Shown here: positions 56,676 to 64,000 of the stretch, piece by piece | Layout: every line of letters begins with the position of its first letter | How positions within the stretch are numbered: position 1 is the stretch's first letter | Source of the DNA: Pleionea sediminis | GTDB taxonomy: Bacteria; Pseudomonadota; Gammaproteobacteria; Enterobacterales; Kangiellaceae | NCBI RefSeq assembly: GCF_007570825.1 | Contig: NZ_SUNB01000001.1 | Coordinates: 806,001-870,000 of the forward strand | Direction: 5' to 3' | DNA: 64,000 nt | Position numbers and translations under genes: made by a program | Notes under the pieces: generated by a model | What the model was told of the DNA's origin: nothing | Database searches by the model: none | What the model saw: the letters and a program-made list of their open reading frames with translations, nothing else

Positions 56676-57289
56676 AACCAACCATCGATAGCATCGTCGA
56701 GTTCTTCTTTGCAAGATTTTAATTGATCGTTATAAATTCCAGCTTGTCGTTTTACTTTGTTTGCCACTTTCATCAACCAAGATTTTTTTTCATAGGTTTT
56801 GCGACTGTAGCCCCCTCGTCCCTCATGATAAGCAAGATATTGGTTATAGGCATCCCACTTGGAAATATTCAATCGGCGTTGGGTTTTGTGTGTGTACCAC
56901 CCAATAAAATGAATCGCATCATAAAAATCATCTCGATCGGCACCAGAGTCAAACTCTTCGCGAAACTCTCCCCAAACTTCATCTTTTGCCTGCGCGAATC
57001 CATAAGCCGACGATTTGTAGCCCCATGGAATAACCCACAATAAATAATCTCGCGGAGCTCTCACATCATGTTGAAATCGAGATTCCTGATGCATAATTGC
57101 CATCATAACCCATATTGGCGTACCAAAAGTTTCATTGGACTCAACAGCCGCCTCATACCAGTCGGTTTCACCTCGAAATATTTCACACAGGTTATTTGTG
57201 TTCGAAGGTCGGTAAGTCGCACAGGAAGTCAATAAAAAGACTCCTGCCAAGCTAGCTAAATAGTTCAAAAACAATTTGGATATTTTCAT
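56672..57289 (-). CDS. Lipoprotein with SLT-type lytic transglycosylase domain
   Basis: Lipoprotein of 205 residues. The signal peptide ends in LTSC (lipobox Cys23). The catalytic Glu is Glu69 in IMHQESRF and AYGFAQ marks the SLT goose-lysozyme-like fold, with YNQYLAYHEGRGGYSR completing it. It probably cuts peptidoglycan at the outer membrane. It is co-directional with the CDF exporter 25 bp upstream. Confidence 0.85.
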   Translation of the reverse strand: MKISKLFLNYLASLAGVFLLTSCATYRPSNTNNLCEIFRGETDWYEAAVESNETFGTPIWVMMAIMHQESRFQHDVRAPRDYLLWVIPWGYKSSAYGFAQAKDEVWGEFREEFDSGADRDDFYDAIHFIGWYTHKTQRRLNISKWDAYNQYLAYHEGRGGYSRKTYEKKSWLMKVANKVKRQAGIYNDQLKSCKEELDDAIDGWF

Positions 57290-57313
57290 TCGGTACTTAG
57301 GATTATTGGTTCT

Positions 57314-58213
57314 TTATGCCTGCTCTAACTGACTACTGCAAAAATTTTGCTCAACCTGTACAGTCGCATGAGTAACTTTATATCGTTCTTCTAACATTCG
57401 ATGGATAGTTTTTAACAATTTATCGCCATCCACCTCTATATTATCGTGAATTCTAACATGCATTGTCATTAGAATTTGCTCATTATTCAGACTCCAAGTA
57501 TGCACATGATGAACATTTTCAATTTCAGGATTTGCCGATTGAATGTGCGCGCGCACTTCTTCCACATCAATATGTTGCGGCACTCCCTCCAATAAAATAT
57601 GCACAGAGTCTCTAATCAGAACAACGCCACTGCGCGAAATCAAAGCAGCAACAACAAGAGATAATGCGGGATCAACCCATAGCCAGCCGAATAGATAAAT
57701 GGCAACTCCGGCAATAATCGCAGCTACCGATCCCAGCAAGTCACCAATGACATGCAACAGTGCACCACGAATATTGAGATTATCGGACTCACCAGAATGC
57801 AACATTTTAAAAGTGACCATGTTAACTATTAGCCCAAGCACAGCAATACTCAGCATCACAGGAACATCTATTGTGCGCGGATTTTGAAACCTTTCGAATG
57901 CTTCATAAGCAATCCACACTACAATGCATAACAAAAATAAGCCATTCACAAATGCAGCGAGAACTTGATACCGTTGATGACCATACGAATGTTTTTTATC
58001 AGGAGGTTGCCGCCCCACAACAAAAGCCATCCAAGCCATTGCTAAAGCCGCGGCATCAGTCAACATGTGTCCCGCATCGGCAAGCAAGGCCAAACTGCCC
58101 GACCAAATACCACCTGCAGCTTCGACAAACATAAACGTTAAAATAATAAAAAACGCTTTTTTCAGCGCACTCTCATTATTTGAATGATGATGTGTATGTG
58201 CGTGTTCTGTCAT
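57314..58213 (-). CDS. Cation diffusion facilitator (ZitB/CzcD-type, zinc exporter)
   Basis: Proton-coupled metal exporter of 299 residues with six membrane helices. Two HxxxD metal sites are visible (LLADAGHMLTDAAAL near 45-59 and VIGDLLGSV near 155-163), and an N-terminal His run (HAHTHHHS). The C-terminal cytosolic domain has HVHTWSL and VEVDGDKLLKTIH. The ligand set fits Zn2+ rather than Fe or Mn. A 20-base palindrome lies upstream. Confidence 0.93.
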   Translation of the reverse strand: MTEHAHTHHHSNNESALKKAFFIILTFMFVEAAGGIWSGSLALLADAGHMLTDAAALAMAWMAFVVGRQPPDKKHSYGHQRYQVLAAFVNGLFLLCIVVWIAYEAFERFQNPRTIDVPVMLSIAVLGLIVNMVTFKMLHSGESDNLNIRGALLHVIGDLLGSVAAIIAGVAIYLFGWLWVDPALSLVVAALISRSGVVLIRDSVHILLEGVPQHIDVEEVRAHIQSANPEIENVHHVHTWSLNNEQILMTMHVRIHDNIEVDGDKLLKTIHRMLEERYKVTHATVQVEQNFCSSQLEQA

Positions 58214-58294
58214 AACACCTTAACGAGCCATTTTTCGTTAAATATTCAATATGCAACTTGAACTTAAACGATTACTTGATTTGAATAATTGCTT

Positions 58295-58315
58295 AAATTA
58301 CTCGACGAGTGATTT
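58295..58315. promoter_or_regulatory. Near-perfect palindrome between the CDF exporter and ettA
   Basis: AAATTACTCG-A-CGAGTGATTT has nine of ten complementary positions. It lies about 80 bp upstream of the leftward CDF gene and about 190 upstream of ettA. It could bind a metal-responsive regulator for the CDF gene (inference). No standard Zur, ZntR or ArsR consensus is recognised. Confidence 0.4.
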
Positions 58316-58502
58316 TAGTACAAGACAAAAACAGCATTAACTAAAAACTACTCTATTAAATGTTATCAACCTGTATAACAACTTGTACTTAAATTCGTAT
58401 TTACCATCGCAAATATCATTAAAAGAAAACACGCTGAGTTCTCACAATTTTTGTCATTTACTGTTAGAATCGGCCAACTTTAAGACAAACAAATGTGAAG
58501 CC

Positions 58503-60173
58503 ATGGCACAATACATTTATACAATGAACCGGGTGAGCAAAGTTGTTCCACCCAACAAAACGATTATTAAAGACATTTCTCTATCGTTTTTTCCTGGCGC
58601 CAAAATCGGTGTTCTCGGACTTAACGGAGCAGGGAAATCAACCGTTCTAAGAATAATGGCTGGCGTCGATAATGAGTTCGACGGAGAAGCCAGACCGCAA
58701 CCCGGCATCAACATAGGCTACTTACCGCAAGAACCACAATTGGATGAAAACCTCGATGTGAAAGGCAATGTTGAGCAAGGTCTTGGAGAGGTCAAAGAGT
58801 GGTTAAAAGAATTTGAAGAAGTGAGTAACGCTTTTGGCGATCCCGATGCTGACTTTGACAAACTTTTGTCCAAGCAAGCTGAGCTGCAAGACAAAATTGA
58901 AGCCGCTAACGGTTGGGAAATCGAGCGCACTCTTGAACGCGCCGCAGAAGCACTCAGATTGCCGCCGTGGGATGCAGAAGTAAAACATCTTTCAGGTGGT
59001 GAGAAGCGTCGAGTTGCATTATGTAAATTGCTCTTATCAAAACCAGATATGTTGTTATTGGACGAACCAACCAACCATCTCGATGCTGAGTCCGTCGCTT
59101 GGTTAGAGCGCTTCCTACACGACTTTACGGGAACCGTGGTTGCTGTTACCCATGATCGATATTTTCTCGATAACGCAGCAGGCTGGATTCTAGAGCTCGA
59201 CAGAGGACACGGCATTCCATGGGAAGGCAATTATTCTTCCTGGCTGGAGCAAAAAGAAAATCGCCTCGAAATGGAAGAAAAACAAGAAACCGCTCACCGC
59301 AAAGCAATGAAAGAAGAATTAGAGTGGGTGCGATCGAATGCAAAAGGCCGTCAAGCAAAAAGTAAAGCCCGTATGTCACGATTCGAAGAGCTGTCCTCTC
59401 AAGAGTTTCAAAAACGAAACGAAACTCAAGACCTTTATATTCCGCCTGGGCCACGACTTGGAACTCACGTCATTGAGGCTAAAGGCGTACAAAAAAACTT
59501 TGGCGATAAAGTTTTATATACCGACTTGAACTTCCGCTTACCTCAAGGTGGAATTGTTGGCATTATTGGGCCAAATGGTGCGGGTAAATCAACTTTGTTC
59601 AAAATGCTTATGGGCCAAGAATCTCCAGATGCTGGTGAAATTAGTATTGGCGAAACCGTCGAACTCGCCTATGTCGATCAATCACGCGACGCATTAGACG
59701 GAGAGAAAACGGTTTGGCAGGAAATTTCTGACGGCTCAGATAACATCACCGTCGGCAACTACACAGTACCCTCACGTGCCTATGTTGGACGCTTTAACTT
59801 TAAAGGCAGCGATCAACAAAAATTTATTAAAGATTTATCGGGTGGTGAGAGAAATCGTGTACATTTAGCAAAGTTACTCAGAAGTGGTGGTAACGTTTTA
59901 TTGCTCGATGAGCCGACCAATGATTTAGATGTTGAAACATTGCGAGCACTCGAAGAAGCATTATTAGCATTTCCAGGTTGTGCCGTTGTTATTTCCCATG
60001 ACCGCTGGTTCCTGGATCGAATTGCAACACACATTCTAGCGTTCGAAGGCAACAGCGAGACGGTTTGGTTTGAAGGTAATTATGCCGATTACGAAGCCGA
60101 TCGTAAAAGACGTCTTGGTTCTGATGCAGACCAACCACATCGAATAAAGTACAAAAAGTTGAGTAACGACTAA
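58503..60173 (+). CDS. ettA: Energy-dependent translational throttle protein EttA (ABC-F ATPase)
   Basis: Ribosome-bound ABC-F protein of 556 residues (E. coli EttA has 555). Domain 1 has GLNGAGKST and [13 protein letters not shown] with [12 protein letters not shown]; the interdomain P-site tRNA-interacting arm lies near 240-320; domain 2 has GPNGAGKST and [14 protein letters not shown] chose the ATG at 58503 because the protein then starts [15 protein letters not shown] like EttA; an upstream extension would add 40 unrelated codons. It acts on initiating ribosomes according to the ATP/ADP ratio. Confidence 0.95.
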   Translation: MAQYIYTMNRVSKVVPPNKTIIKDISLSFFPGAKIGVLGLNGAGKSTVLRIMAGVDNEFDGEARPQPGINIGYLPQEPQLDENLDVKGNVEQGLGEVKEWLKEFEEVSNAFGDPDADFDKLLSKQAELQDKIEAANGWEIERTLERAAEALRLPPWDAEVKHLSGGEKRRVALCKLLLSKPDMLLLDEPTNHLDAESVAWLERFLHDFTGTVVAVTHDRYFLDNAAGWILELDRGHGIPWEGNYSSWLEQKENRLEMEEKQETAHRKAMKEELEWVRSNAKGRQAKSKARMSRFEELSSQEFQKRNETQDLYIPPGPRLGTHVIEAKGVQKNFGDKVLYTDLNFRLPQGGIVGIIGPNGAGKSTLFKMLMGQESPDAGEISIGETVELAYVDQSRDALDGEKTVWQEISDGSDNITVGNYTVPSRAYVGRFNFKGSDQQKFIKDLSGGERNRVHLAKLLRSGGNVLLLDEPTNDLDVETLRALEEALLAFPGCAVVISHDRWFLDRIATHILAFEGNSETVWFEGNYADYEADRKRRLGSDADQPHRIKYKKLSND

Positions 60174-60188
60174 GCAACTTATCTCAAT

Positions 60189-60214
60189 AAAAAAGCGCCA
60201 GTTGGCGCTTTTTT
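60189..60214 (+). terminator. Rho-independent terminator after ettA, bidirectional
   Basis: AAAAAGCGCC / GGCGCTTTTT pair through 11 bases around an AGTT loop, with T residues continuing on both strands. It lies 16 bases past ettA and two before the stop of the convergent 61-residue gene. Confidence 0.85.
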
Positions 60215-60216
60215 AT

Positions 60217-60402
60217 TTAATCTATCTTTTTAGGCAGCTTCTCTATGAGAGCCAAACATAATGTAGCAAAAGGCCCGAGCAATAAAGATATCAGGAACCA
60301 ATTTAGACCACTCCGGTTTTTACCTTGCGCGAGAACCGCATTAATTAAAGCAAGAGTTCCCCATCCAGCAAACCATTCTTTAGCTTGTACTAAATCTTCC
60401 AA
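60217..60402 (-). CDS. Small two-helix membrane protein
   Basis: Protein of 61 residues with two hydrophobic segments (about 14-26 and 32-53) around KNRSGLNWFLISLLLGPFATLCLALIE, a layout seen in many small uncharacterised bacterial membrane proteins. The start is TTG at 60402, supported by AAGG nine bases upstream and by no in-frame ATG. It may be transcribed with the EncFtn-like and GGDEF genes upstream. Function unknown. Confidence 0.55.
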   Translation of the reverse strand: MEDLVQAKEWFAGWGTLALINAVLAQGKNRSGLNWFLISLLLGPFATLCLALIEKLPKKID

Positions 60403-60460
60403 TGCAACTTACCTTCTTAACGACTTCTGTTTTAAAGCTATGATTAAATATAATTACTTA

Positions 60461-60745
60461 TTAATGACCTATTTTTCCATCTTTAAAAAGGTAATCTTTT
60501 AATTCTTCGTCCAACTTAGGATCGCGCCGACGAATCCATTCCAATACCATTGCTGCATGTTCTTTTTCTTCATCTCTGTTATGTTTTAAAATTGCTTTCA
60601 ACTCCTTATCTTTACATGCATCCATACGCTGATTATACCAATCAACGGCTTCAAGCTCTTCCATTAACGATGTGATCGCTCGATGCATGTCACGAGTTTC
60701 ATCCGACAATTCCTCAATCGGTTCGTGGTAACCTTCATTTGACAT
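60461..60745 (-). CDS. EncFtn-like ferritin (encapsulated ferritin family), no cargo tail
   Basis: Protein of 94 residues with the EncFtn antiparallel two-helix pattern. MEELEAVDWYNQRMDA (about 28-43) and NRDEEKEHAAMVLEWIRRRD (about 56-75) match Rhodospirillum rubrum EncFtn from memory, including the ferroxidase Glu30, Glu60 and His63 (R. rubrum Glu32, Glu62, His65). The protein stops at residue 94 without the C-terminal targeting peptide that docks EncFtn into an encapsulin shell, and no encapsulin gene adjoins. It would form a decameric iron oxidase; whether it is encapsulated is unknown. Confidence 0.85.
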   Translation of the reverse strand: MSNEGYHEPIEELSDETRDMHRAITSLMEELEAVDWYNQRMDACKDKELKAILKHNRDEEKEHAAMVLEWIRRRDPKLDEELKDYLFKDGKIGH

Positions 60746-60769
60746 AAAGTGATTCCTCTTTTGTTATTG

Positions 60770-61870
60770 TCAACTAGCAACGCTTTTTCTCAAACTGGGC
60801 TCTACTCGGTTTCGCCCTAAGGCTTTCGCCTGATATAAAGATTGATCCGCCAAATCAATTTGAGCTTCAACATCATTGCCCGGATTTATTTCACTTATTC
60901 CAACCGAAGTTGTAATTGTAAACGCGTGCTCTTTATAGCTAAACGGAAATTCAGCGATAATTTCCCGTAACTTCTCTGCGATAATATAAGCATCACTTAA
61001 TGAAGTTCTTGGAAAGATTAAAAAGAATTCTTCACCACCCCATCGAGCAACAGTATCTTGCTTTCTAACAGAGTCGAGCAAAAGTTCAGAAACCTTAATC
61101 AAAACTTGATCACCAGCATCATGTCCAAAGTTATCATTAATTTGTTTAAAATAATCAAGATCAAGAAAGGCGACAGATACGATATCGCCCTCCCTTTCAG
61201 ACCGGTCGACTTCGTAACTTAAAACATTGAGCGCATCTCTTCGATTAGACAATTGAGTTAAAGGATCTATTTTTGATAGCTCTTCATATCTTTCACTAAC
61301 TTCGACTAAATTAGAATAGGCTTTTGCTCTGGAATATTCGTAAATTGCAGAAAGGAATGTAATCGTTAAAAAAGAGTAGACTAATCGTAGTTTAAATTCT
61401 TGCGAGTACTCTGCAACCAGTAGCGGATTTCCGGGGATAAACATAATCAGAGAAATAAGAACAAGAAATAATATGATATCTCGCGAGCCACGTTTAAGTC
61501 CGTGTATGTAAAGCGTGACTGGTGCAAACATAAAAATCCAGAGAGGACCAGTGTTATTAACACCACCCGCCGCAACAAGATACACCAAAAGAATCATGAG
61601 TGCGTAAACAATAATAACCGAAGAAATCAGTGTATTGCCGCTTCGATATTGAAAAACAAATCCAAAAAGAAAAACCAGGGATGAAACCATCAAAGAAAGG
61701 CCTAATGGCAAGTTGCCATTAACCAGCGCAGTTCCCCCCATAATTGCAGTGGTAGCCAACCCCACCATACAGAACAAATTAACGATGAAAACCTTTCTAT
61801 TTTCATCATCAGACTTGTCACTGGAAACACCTATATTACAGAGTTTAATAAATAGTTGTTTTAAGTTCAC
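60770..61870 (-). CDS. Membrane diguanylate cyclase (GGDEF)
   Basis: Protein of 366 residues with about six to seven membrane helices in the first 190 residues, then a GGDEF domain (about 200-355). The active-site motif is GGEEF in ARWGGEEFFLIFPR (about 275), and the inhibitory RxxD (RKQD) lies five residues before it. It makes cyclic-di-GMP. It precedes the EncFtn-like gene by 24 bases on the same strand, so the two may share a transcript. PilZ (32047-32373) is a possible receptor. Confidence 0.92.
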   Translation of the reverse strand: MNLKQLFIKLCNIGVSSDKSDDENRKVFIVNLFCMVGLATTAIMGGTALVNGNLPLGLSLMVSSLVFLFGFVFQYRSGNTLISSVIIVYALMILLVYLVAAGGVNNTGPLWIFMFAPVTLYIHGLKRGSRDIILFLVLISLIMFIPGNPLLVAEYSQEFKLRLVYSFLTITFLSAIYEYSRAKAYSNLVEVSERYEELSKIDPLTQLSNRRDALNVLSYEVDRSEREGDIVSVAFLDLDYFKQINDNFGHDAGDQVLIKVSELLLDSVRKQDTVARWGGEEFFLIFPRTSLSDAYIIAEKLREIIAEFPFSYKEHAFTITTSVGISEINPGNDVEAQIDLADQSLYQAKALGRNRVEPSLRKSVAS

Positions 61871-61971
61871 TCAATAACATCCTTCCGGCTTGTATAACAA
61901 GATTAATTTAAAACCGAAACATATGCAAAAGAGAGCGAATATTTAAGAGTCTTTTTGGCTCAGAGCTTTGA

Positions 61972-62292
61972 TTAAAGTGATTTAGTATTATCTCGCTTTG
62001 GATCAATATCGCACTCAGGCAGCTCCTTCAACTGGCGAACTGATAGAATAGATGCCTTACAACCAAGTCCAGAAGGGGTAACTTGCCGTTCAAACTCTAA
62101 TTGCTCAGATTTGCACTTACACTGCAAGCCTTCTAATGTATAGTCCGTTTCCAATACCACCTTGTCCAGATCTATTGGCGTTACGGGAATGAGATCATCA
62201 TCGTTGGGAAACATTGAATATATCCCAAGAGCAATCAAAGTAATTAAAAGTACAGCTAGTGCACCGCCCAGCAAAGCGACAACAAAGCGCAT
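61972..62292 (-). CDS. Single-helix membrane protein with Cys-rich soluble tail
   Basis: Protein of 106 residues. One hydrophobic helix (about 3-26) is followed by a soluble tail with Cys pairs (QCKCKSEQ, LGCKAS, PECDID). No family is recognised. The ATG at 62292 has GGGAG eight bases upstream and is preferred to a GTG five codons earlier. It is co-directional with oxyR, 25 bases after its stop, so it may be OxyR-linked (inference). Confidence 0.6.
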   Translation of the reverse strand: MRFVVALLGGALAVLLITLIALGIYSMFPNDDDLIPVTPIDLDKVVLETDYTLEGLQCKCKSEQLEFERQVTPSGLGCKASILSVRQLKELPECDIDPKRDNTKSL

Positions 62293-62317
62293 TGAGTAAT
62301 CTCCCACTTTCGCTTAA

Positions 62318-63217
62318 TTAAACATTTAAAAGAGTTTCAGCTAGCACGCCTAGGTTGCGATAACACTGAGCTCTAAAGCTGGTTTTACGCCAAATAAAAC
62401 CTATTTGCCGCTCTGCATTTTCAAAAGGCATTTGCAACGCAACTAAATTGGTATTCTTTAGTAAACCCGCCTCGATCGCCATATCGGGCAAAAAGCTGAT
62501 ACCCTCGCCATCCTCTAGCATTGTCACCAAAGTCGTTAAGCTCGTTGCTTCGAAACGATGTATTTTTTCGGTATTAGAGAGCCGACAAGCTTCTAAAGCA
62601 TGACCGCGCAAACAGTGCTCCTTTTCCAGAAGCATTAAACTACGATCAGGAAGTTCATCAAAACTTTTCAAATTCTTTAACTTCGCAGCTAAATCTTTGT
62701 GCGCAACCAGTTTAAATCTATCTTGTCCAACCTGCATCACATGAAATGAGCCTGTATCAATAGGCAACGCTAAAATAGCGACGTCAACCTCACCTTTCTC
62801 GAGCAAACTTAACAGCTGTGCTGTCGTGTCCTCGACAAGTCTCAATCTTAAGCTGGGATATTGATCACGACTCGCTTTTGCTAGTCGCGGTAATAAAAAC
62901 GGGGCAATTGTTGGTATACAGCCAAGCCGAACATCGCCCGCCATCACATCACCATCCGCTTCGATTAATTTCATCATGTTATGACACTGGTCGAGAATCA
63001 TTCGAGCCTGCTCCACGACAAGCTCACCCAACGCAGTAAACATGAGTTTCCGATTATCACGCTCAATTAACTGTTGTCCAACTAACTCTTCTAGATTATT
63101 GATGGCCACAGATAACGTCGATTGACTGATATGACAGTATTCAGCCGCGCGATTAAAGTTTTGTTCTTTATGCACAGCCAGTAAATATTGCAGTTGCTTA
63201 ATACTGGGTAAATTCAT
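62318..63217 (-). CDS. oxyR: Hydrogen peroxide-inducible regulator OxyR (LysR family)
   Basis: LysR-type regulator of 299 residues. The winged helix-turn-helix (about 4-62) has FNRAAEYCHISQSTLSVAINNLEE. The redox pair is Cys202 and Cys211 (HCLRGHALEAC), spaced exactly like Cys199 and Cys208 of E. coli OxyR, so it should form a disulfide on peroxide exposure. No catalase gene is in the window. Confidence 0.92.
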   Translation of the reverse strand: MNLPSIKQLQYLLAVHKEQNFNRAAEYCHISQSTLSVAINNLEELVGQQLIERDNRKLMFTALGELVVEQARMILDQCHNMMKLIEADGDVMAGDVRLGCIPTIAPFLLPRLAKASRDQYPSLRLRLVEDTTAQLLSLLEKGEVDVAILALPIDTGSFHVMQVGQDRFKLVAHKDLAAKLKNLKSFDELPDRSLMLLEKEHCLRGHALEACRLSNTEKIHRFEATSLTTLVTMLEDGEGISFLPDMAIEAGLLKNTNLVALQMPFENAERQIGFIWRKTSFRAQCYRNLGVLAETLLNV

Positions 63218-63344
63218 TAATTCAGCGAAAAGATTATTAGATGATCATTAATAGATTTTACCGAAGATAATAAGTAAAAACCACCCTACCAATGAATTGC
63301 AAGTCGAGTTTAGCTTTTATCTTATGAAGGTATTTTGTGTCTAC

Positions 63345-64000
63345 TCACAAATTGACGGAATAGAACAAGCAATCACTCACGGCAATGTCAGCCCGGCAAG
63401 TGGCCATAAACAACTTCATCGGTCGTTTTGCAATAATTTTTAAGTCTTTGACCGAAAACAACGAATTGACAACATCCTCTCCAGACTCACTTTTCGCCTG
63501 AATACAATCCGTTAAAGTTCGATTAATCCACCCGAGTTCTGTTCCAGCTTCAATTTCTGTGAAGTTAAATCGCTCAATATCTTGCCGCAAAGTAATATCA
63601 ACATCTCGATTATGATATTCACCATAATCTAATGAAACGCCACTTCGAGCTTCAATACGAAATGGATGATAATAGGTTTCAAAGATCGGCTCATCTAATA
63701 CAGGCATACTTTCCATTTGAGCAAAATCAACCAATCCCTGATAAGCAATTTTATGGGAACGTGAGTTTTGAGCACCACCGCATTCAATAGTAACTATCGG
63801 ACAATTAAAATTTTGCTCCATCAAAGATCCGACCACTAAATGGGTTATCACCATGGTTTTAGTGAAAACAGAGGCTAATTGTTTGATGCTCAAGTCATCA
63901 GAAACAGAAACAGCAAATTCGGGCCCATTTCCTGACGTATTGTGCAAATCGACAATGAGTGAAGGTGACTTAGACTGGATGTAATGAATGATTTCCGTCG
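63345..64000 (-). CDS. Succinylglutamate desuccinylase/aspartoacylase-like zinc hydrolase, 5' end outside window
   Basis: The minus-strand frame is open to base 64000, so the start lies beyond the window. Residues visible from the edge include SLIVDLHNTSGNGPEF, the DLH zinc-site motif of the AstE/AspA family, and the catalytic-type Glu in IVTIECGGAQ. The rest (YYHPFRIEARSGVSLDYGEY) is a beta-rich C-terminal domain. At least 217 residues. It may remove acyl groups from amino acids, but the exact substrate cannot be read. Convergent-side neighbours are oxyR (127 bp to its start). Confidence 0.75.
   Translation of the reverse strand, partial: TEIIHYIQSKSPSLIVDLHNTSGNGPEFAVSVSDDLSIKQLASVFTKTMVITHLVVGSLMEQNFNCPIVTIECGGAQNSRSHKIAYQGLVDFAQMESMPVLDEPIFETYYHPFRIEARSGVSLDYGEYHNRDVDITLRQDIERFNFTEIEAGTELGWINRTLTDCIQAKSESGEDVVNSLFSVKDLKIIAKRPMKLFMATCRADIAVSDCLFYSVNL

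Noticed and set aside
56672-57289. Secretion-system specific transglycosylase role for the SLT lipoprotein.
   Set aside because: No secretion-system genes adjoin; only generic peptidoglycan cleavage is supported.
58718-59230. Long antisense reading frame (170 codons) opposite ettA.
   Set aside because: It lies entirely within a well-supported ABC-F gene and has no ribosome site or plausible domains; it is a codon-bias shadow.

Overview
The window is 64 kb of low-to-moderate GC DNA from a free-living Gram-negative gammaproteobacterium. The evidence is the gene content and order: pgpA-thiL-nusB-ribH-ribBA-ribE-ribD-nrdR-glyA, xseB-ispA-dxs, MlaFED, GlnS, GreB, EttA, OxyR and sodium-type PomAB motor genes. 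PomAB and the multiple efflux and TonB systems suggest a marine lineage. A Kangiellaceae/Pleionea-like relative is my guess from gene style, not a computed placement. I see no rRNA, tRNA, insertion sequence, prophage or CRISPR array.

Layout. 1-6029: an acyltransferase-superfamily gene (cut by the window edge) with an RND adaptor and permease; the permease has a C-terminal tail resembling ribosome modulation factor. 6113-12141: a light-response/DNA-repair cluster with a Cry-DASH, a second photolyase-family protein, a 59-residue DUF2256 zinc-ribbon gene overlapping both neighbours, an iron-sulfur photolyase and a Sir2 deacylase. 12142-15489: a TonB receptor, a TerB-like gene behind a perfect FNR/Anr box, and a FetB-like permease. 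15617-22290: a copper/silver efflux operon (small Cys/His/Met-rich protein, CusC, CusB with two CusF-like domains, CusA) behind a CueR-type promoter with a 19-bp spacer. 22376-29912: YheU, a large CHASE hybrid kinase, a membrane protein with an LEA14-like tail, and feoAB with Fur and FNR-like sites.

30064-34121: two related DUF1631-like proteins flanking a PilZ protein, with a perfect CRP-type site upstream. 34516-38777: a small Cys protein (a second CRP-type site precedes it), greB, an OmpV/MipA porin, a diheme-type cytochrome of the reaction-centre subunit family, and glnS. 38934-43197: mlaFED, a Nu1-like small protein, and pomAB. 43449-47682: xseB-ispA-dxs and a glutaminase. 47707-55616: a long leftward riboflavin/thiamine/one-carbon operon. 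55919-64000: a Cys-rich conserved protein, an SLT lipoprotein, a zinc-type CDF exporter, ettA, a stand-alone EncFtn-like ferritin, a diguanylate cyclase, oxyR and an edge-truncated aspartoacylase-like gene.

The themes are metal and redox handling (Cu/Ag and Zn efflux, Fe uptake, an EncFtn-like protein, OxyR), light-dependent DNA repair, and envelope lipid/drug transport. The most unusual items are the RMF-like tail on an efflux pump, the five-gene photolyase/DUF2256/Sir2 operon, the CusB with one intact and one degenerate CusF domain, and the EncFtn-like protein without shell gene or cargo tail.
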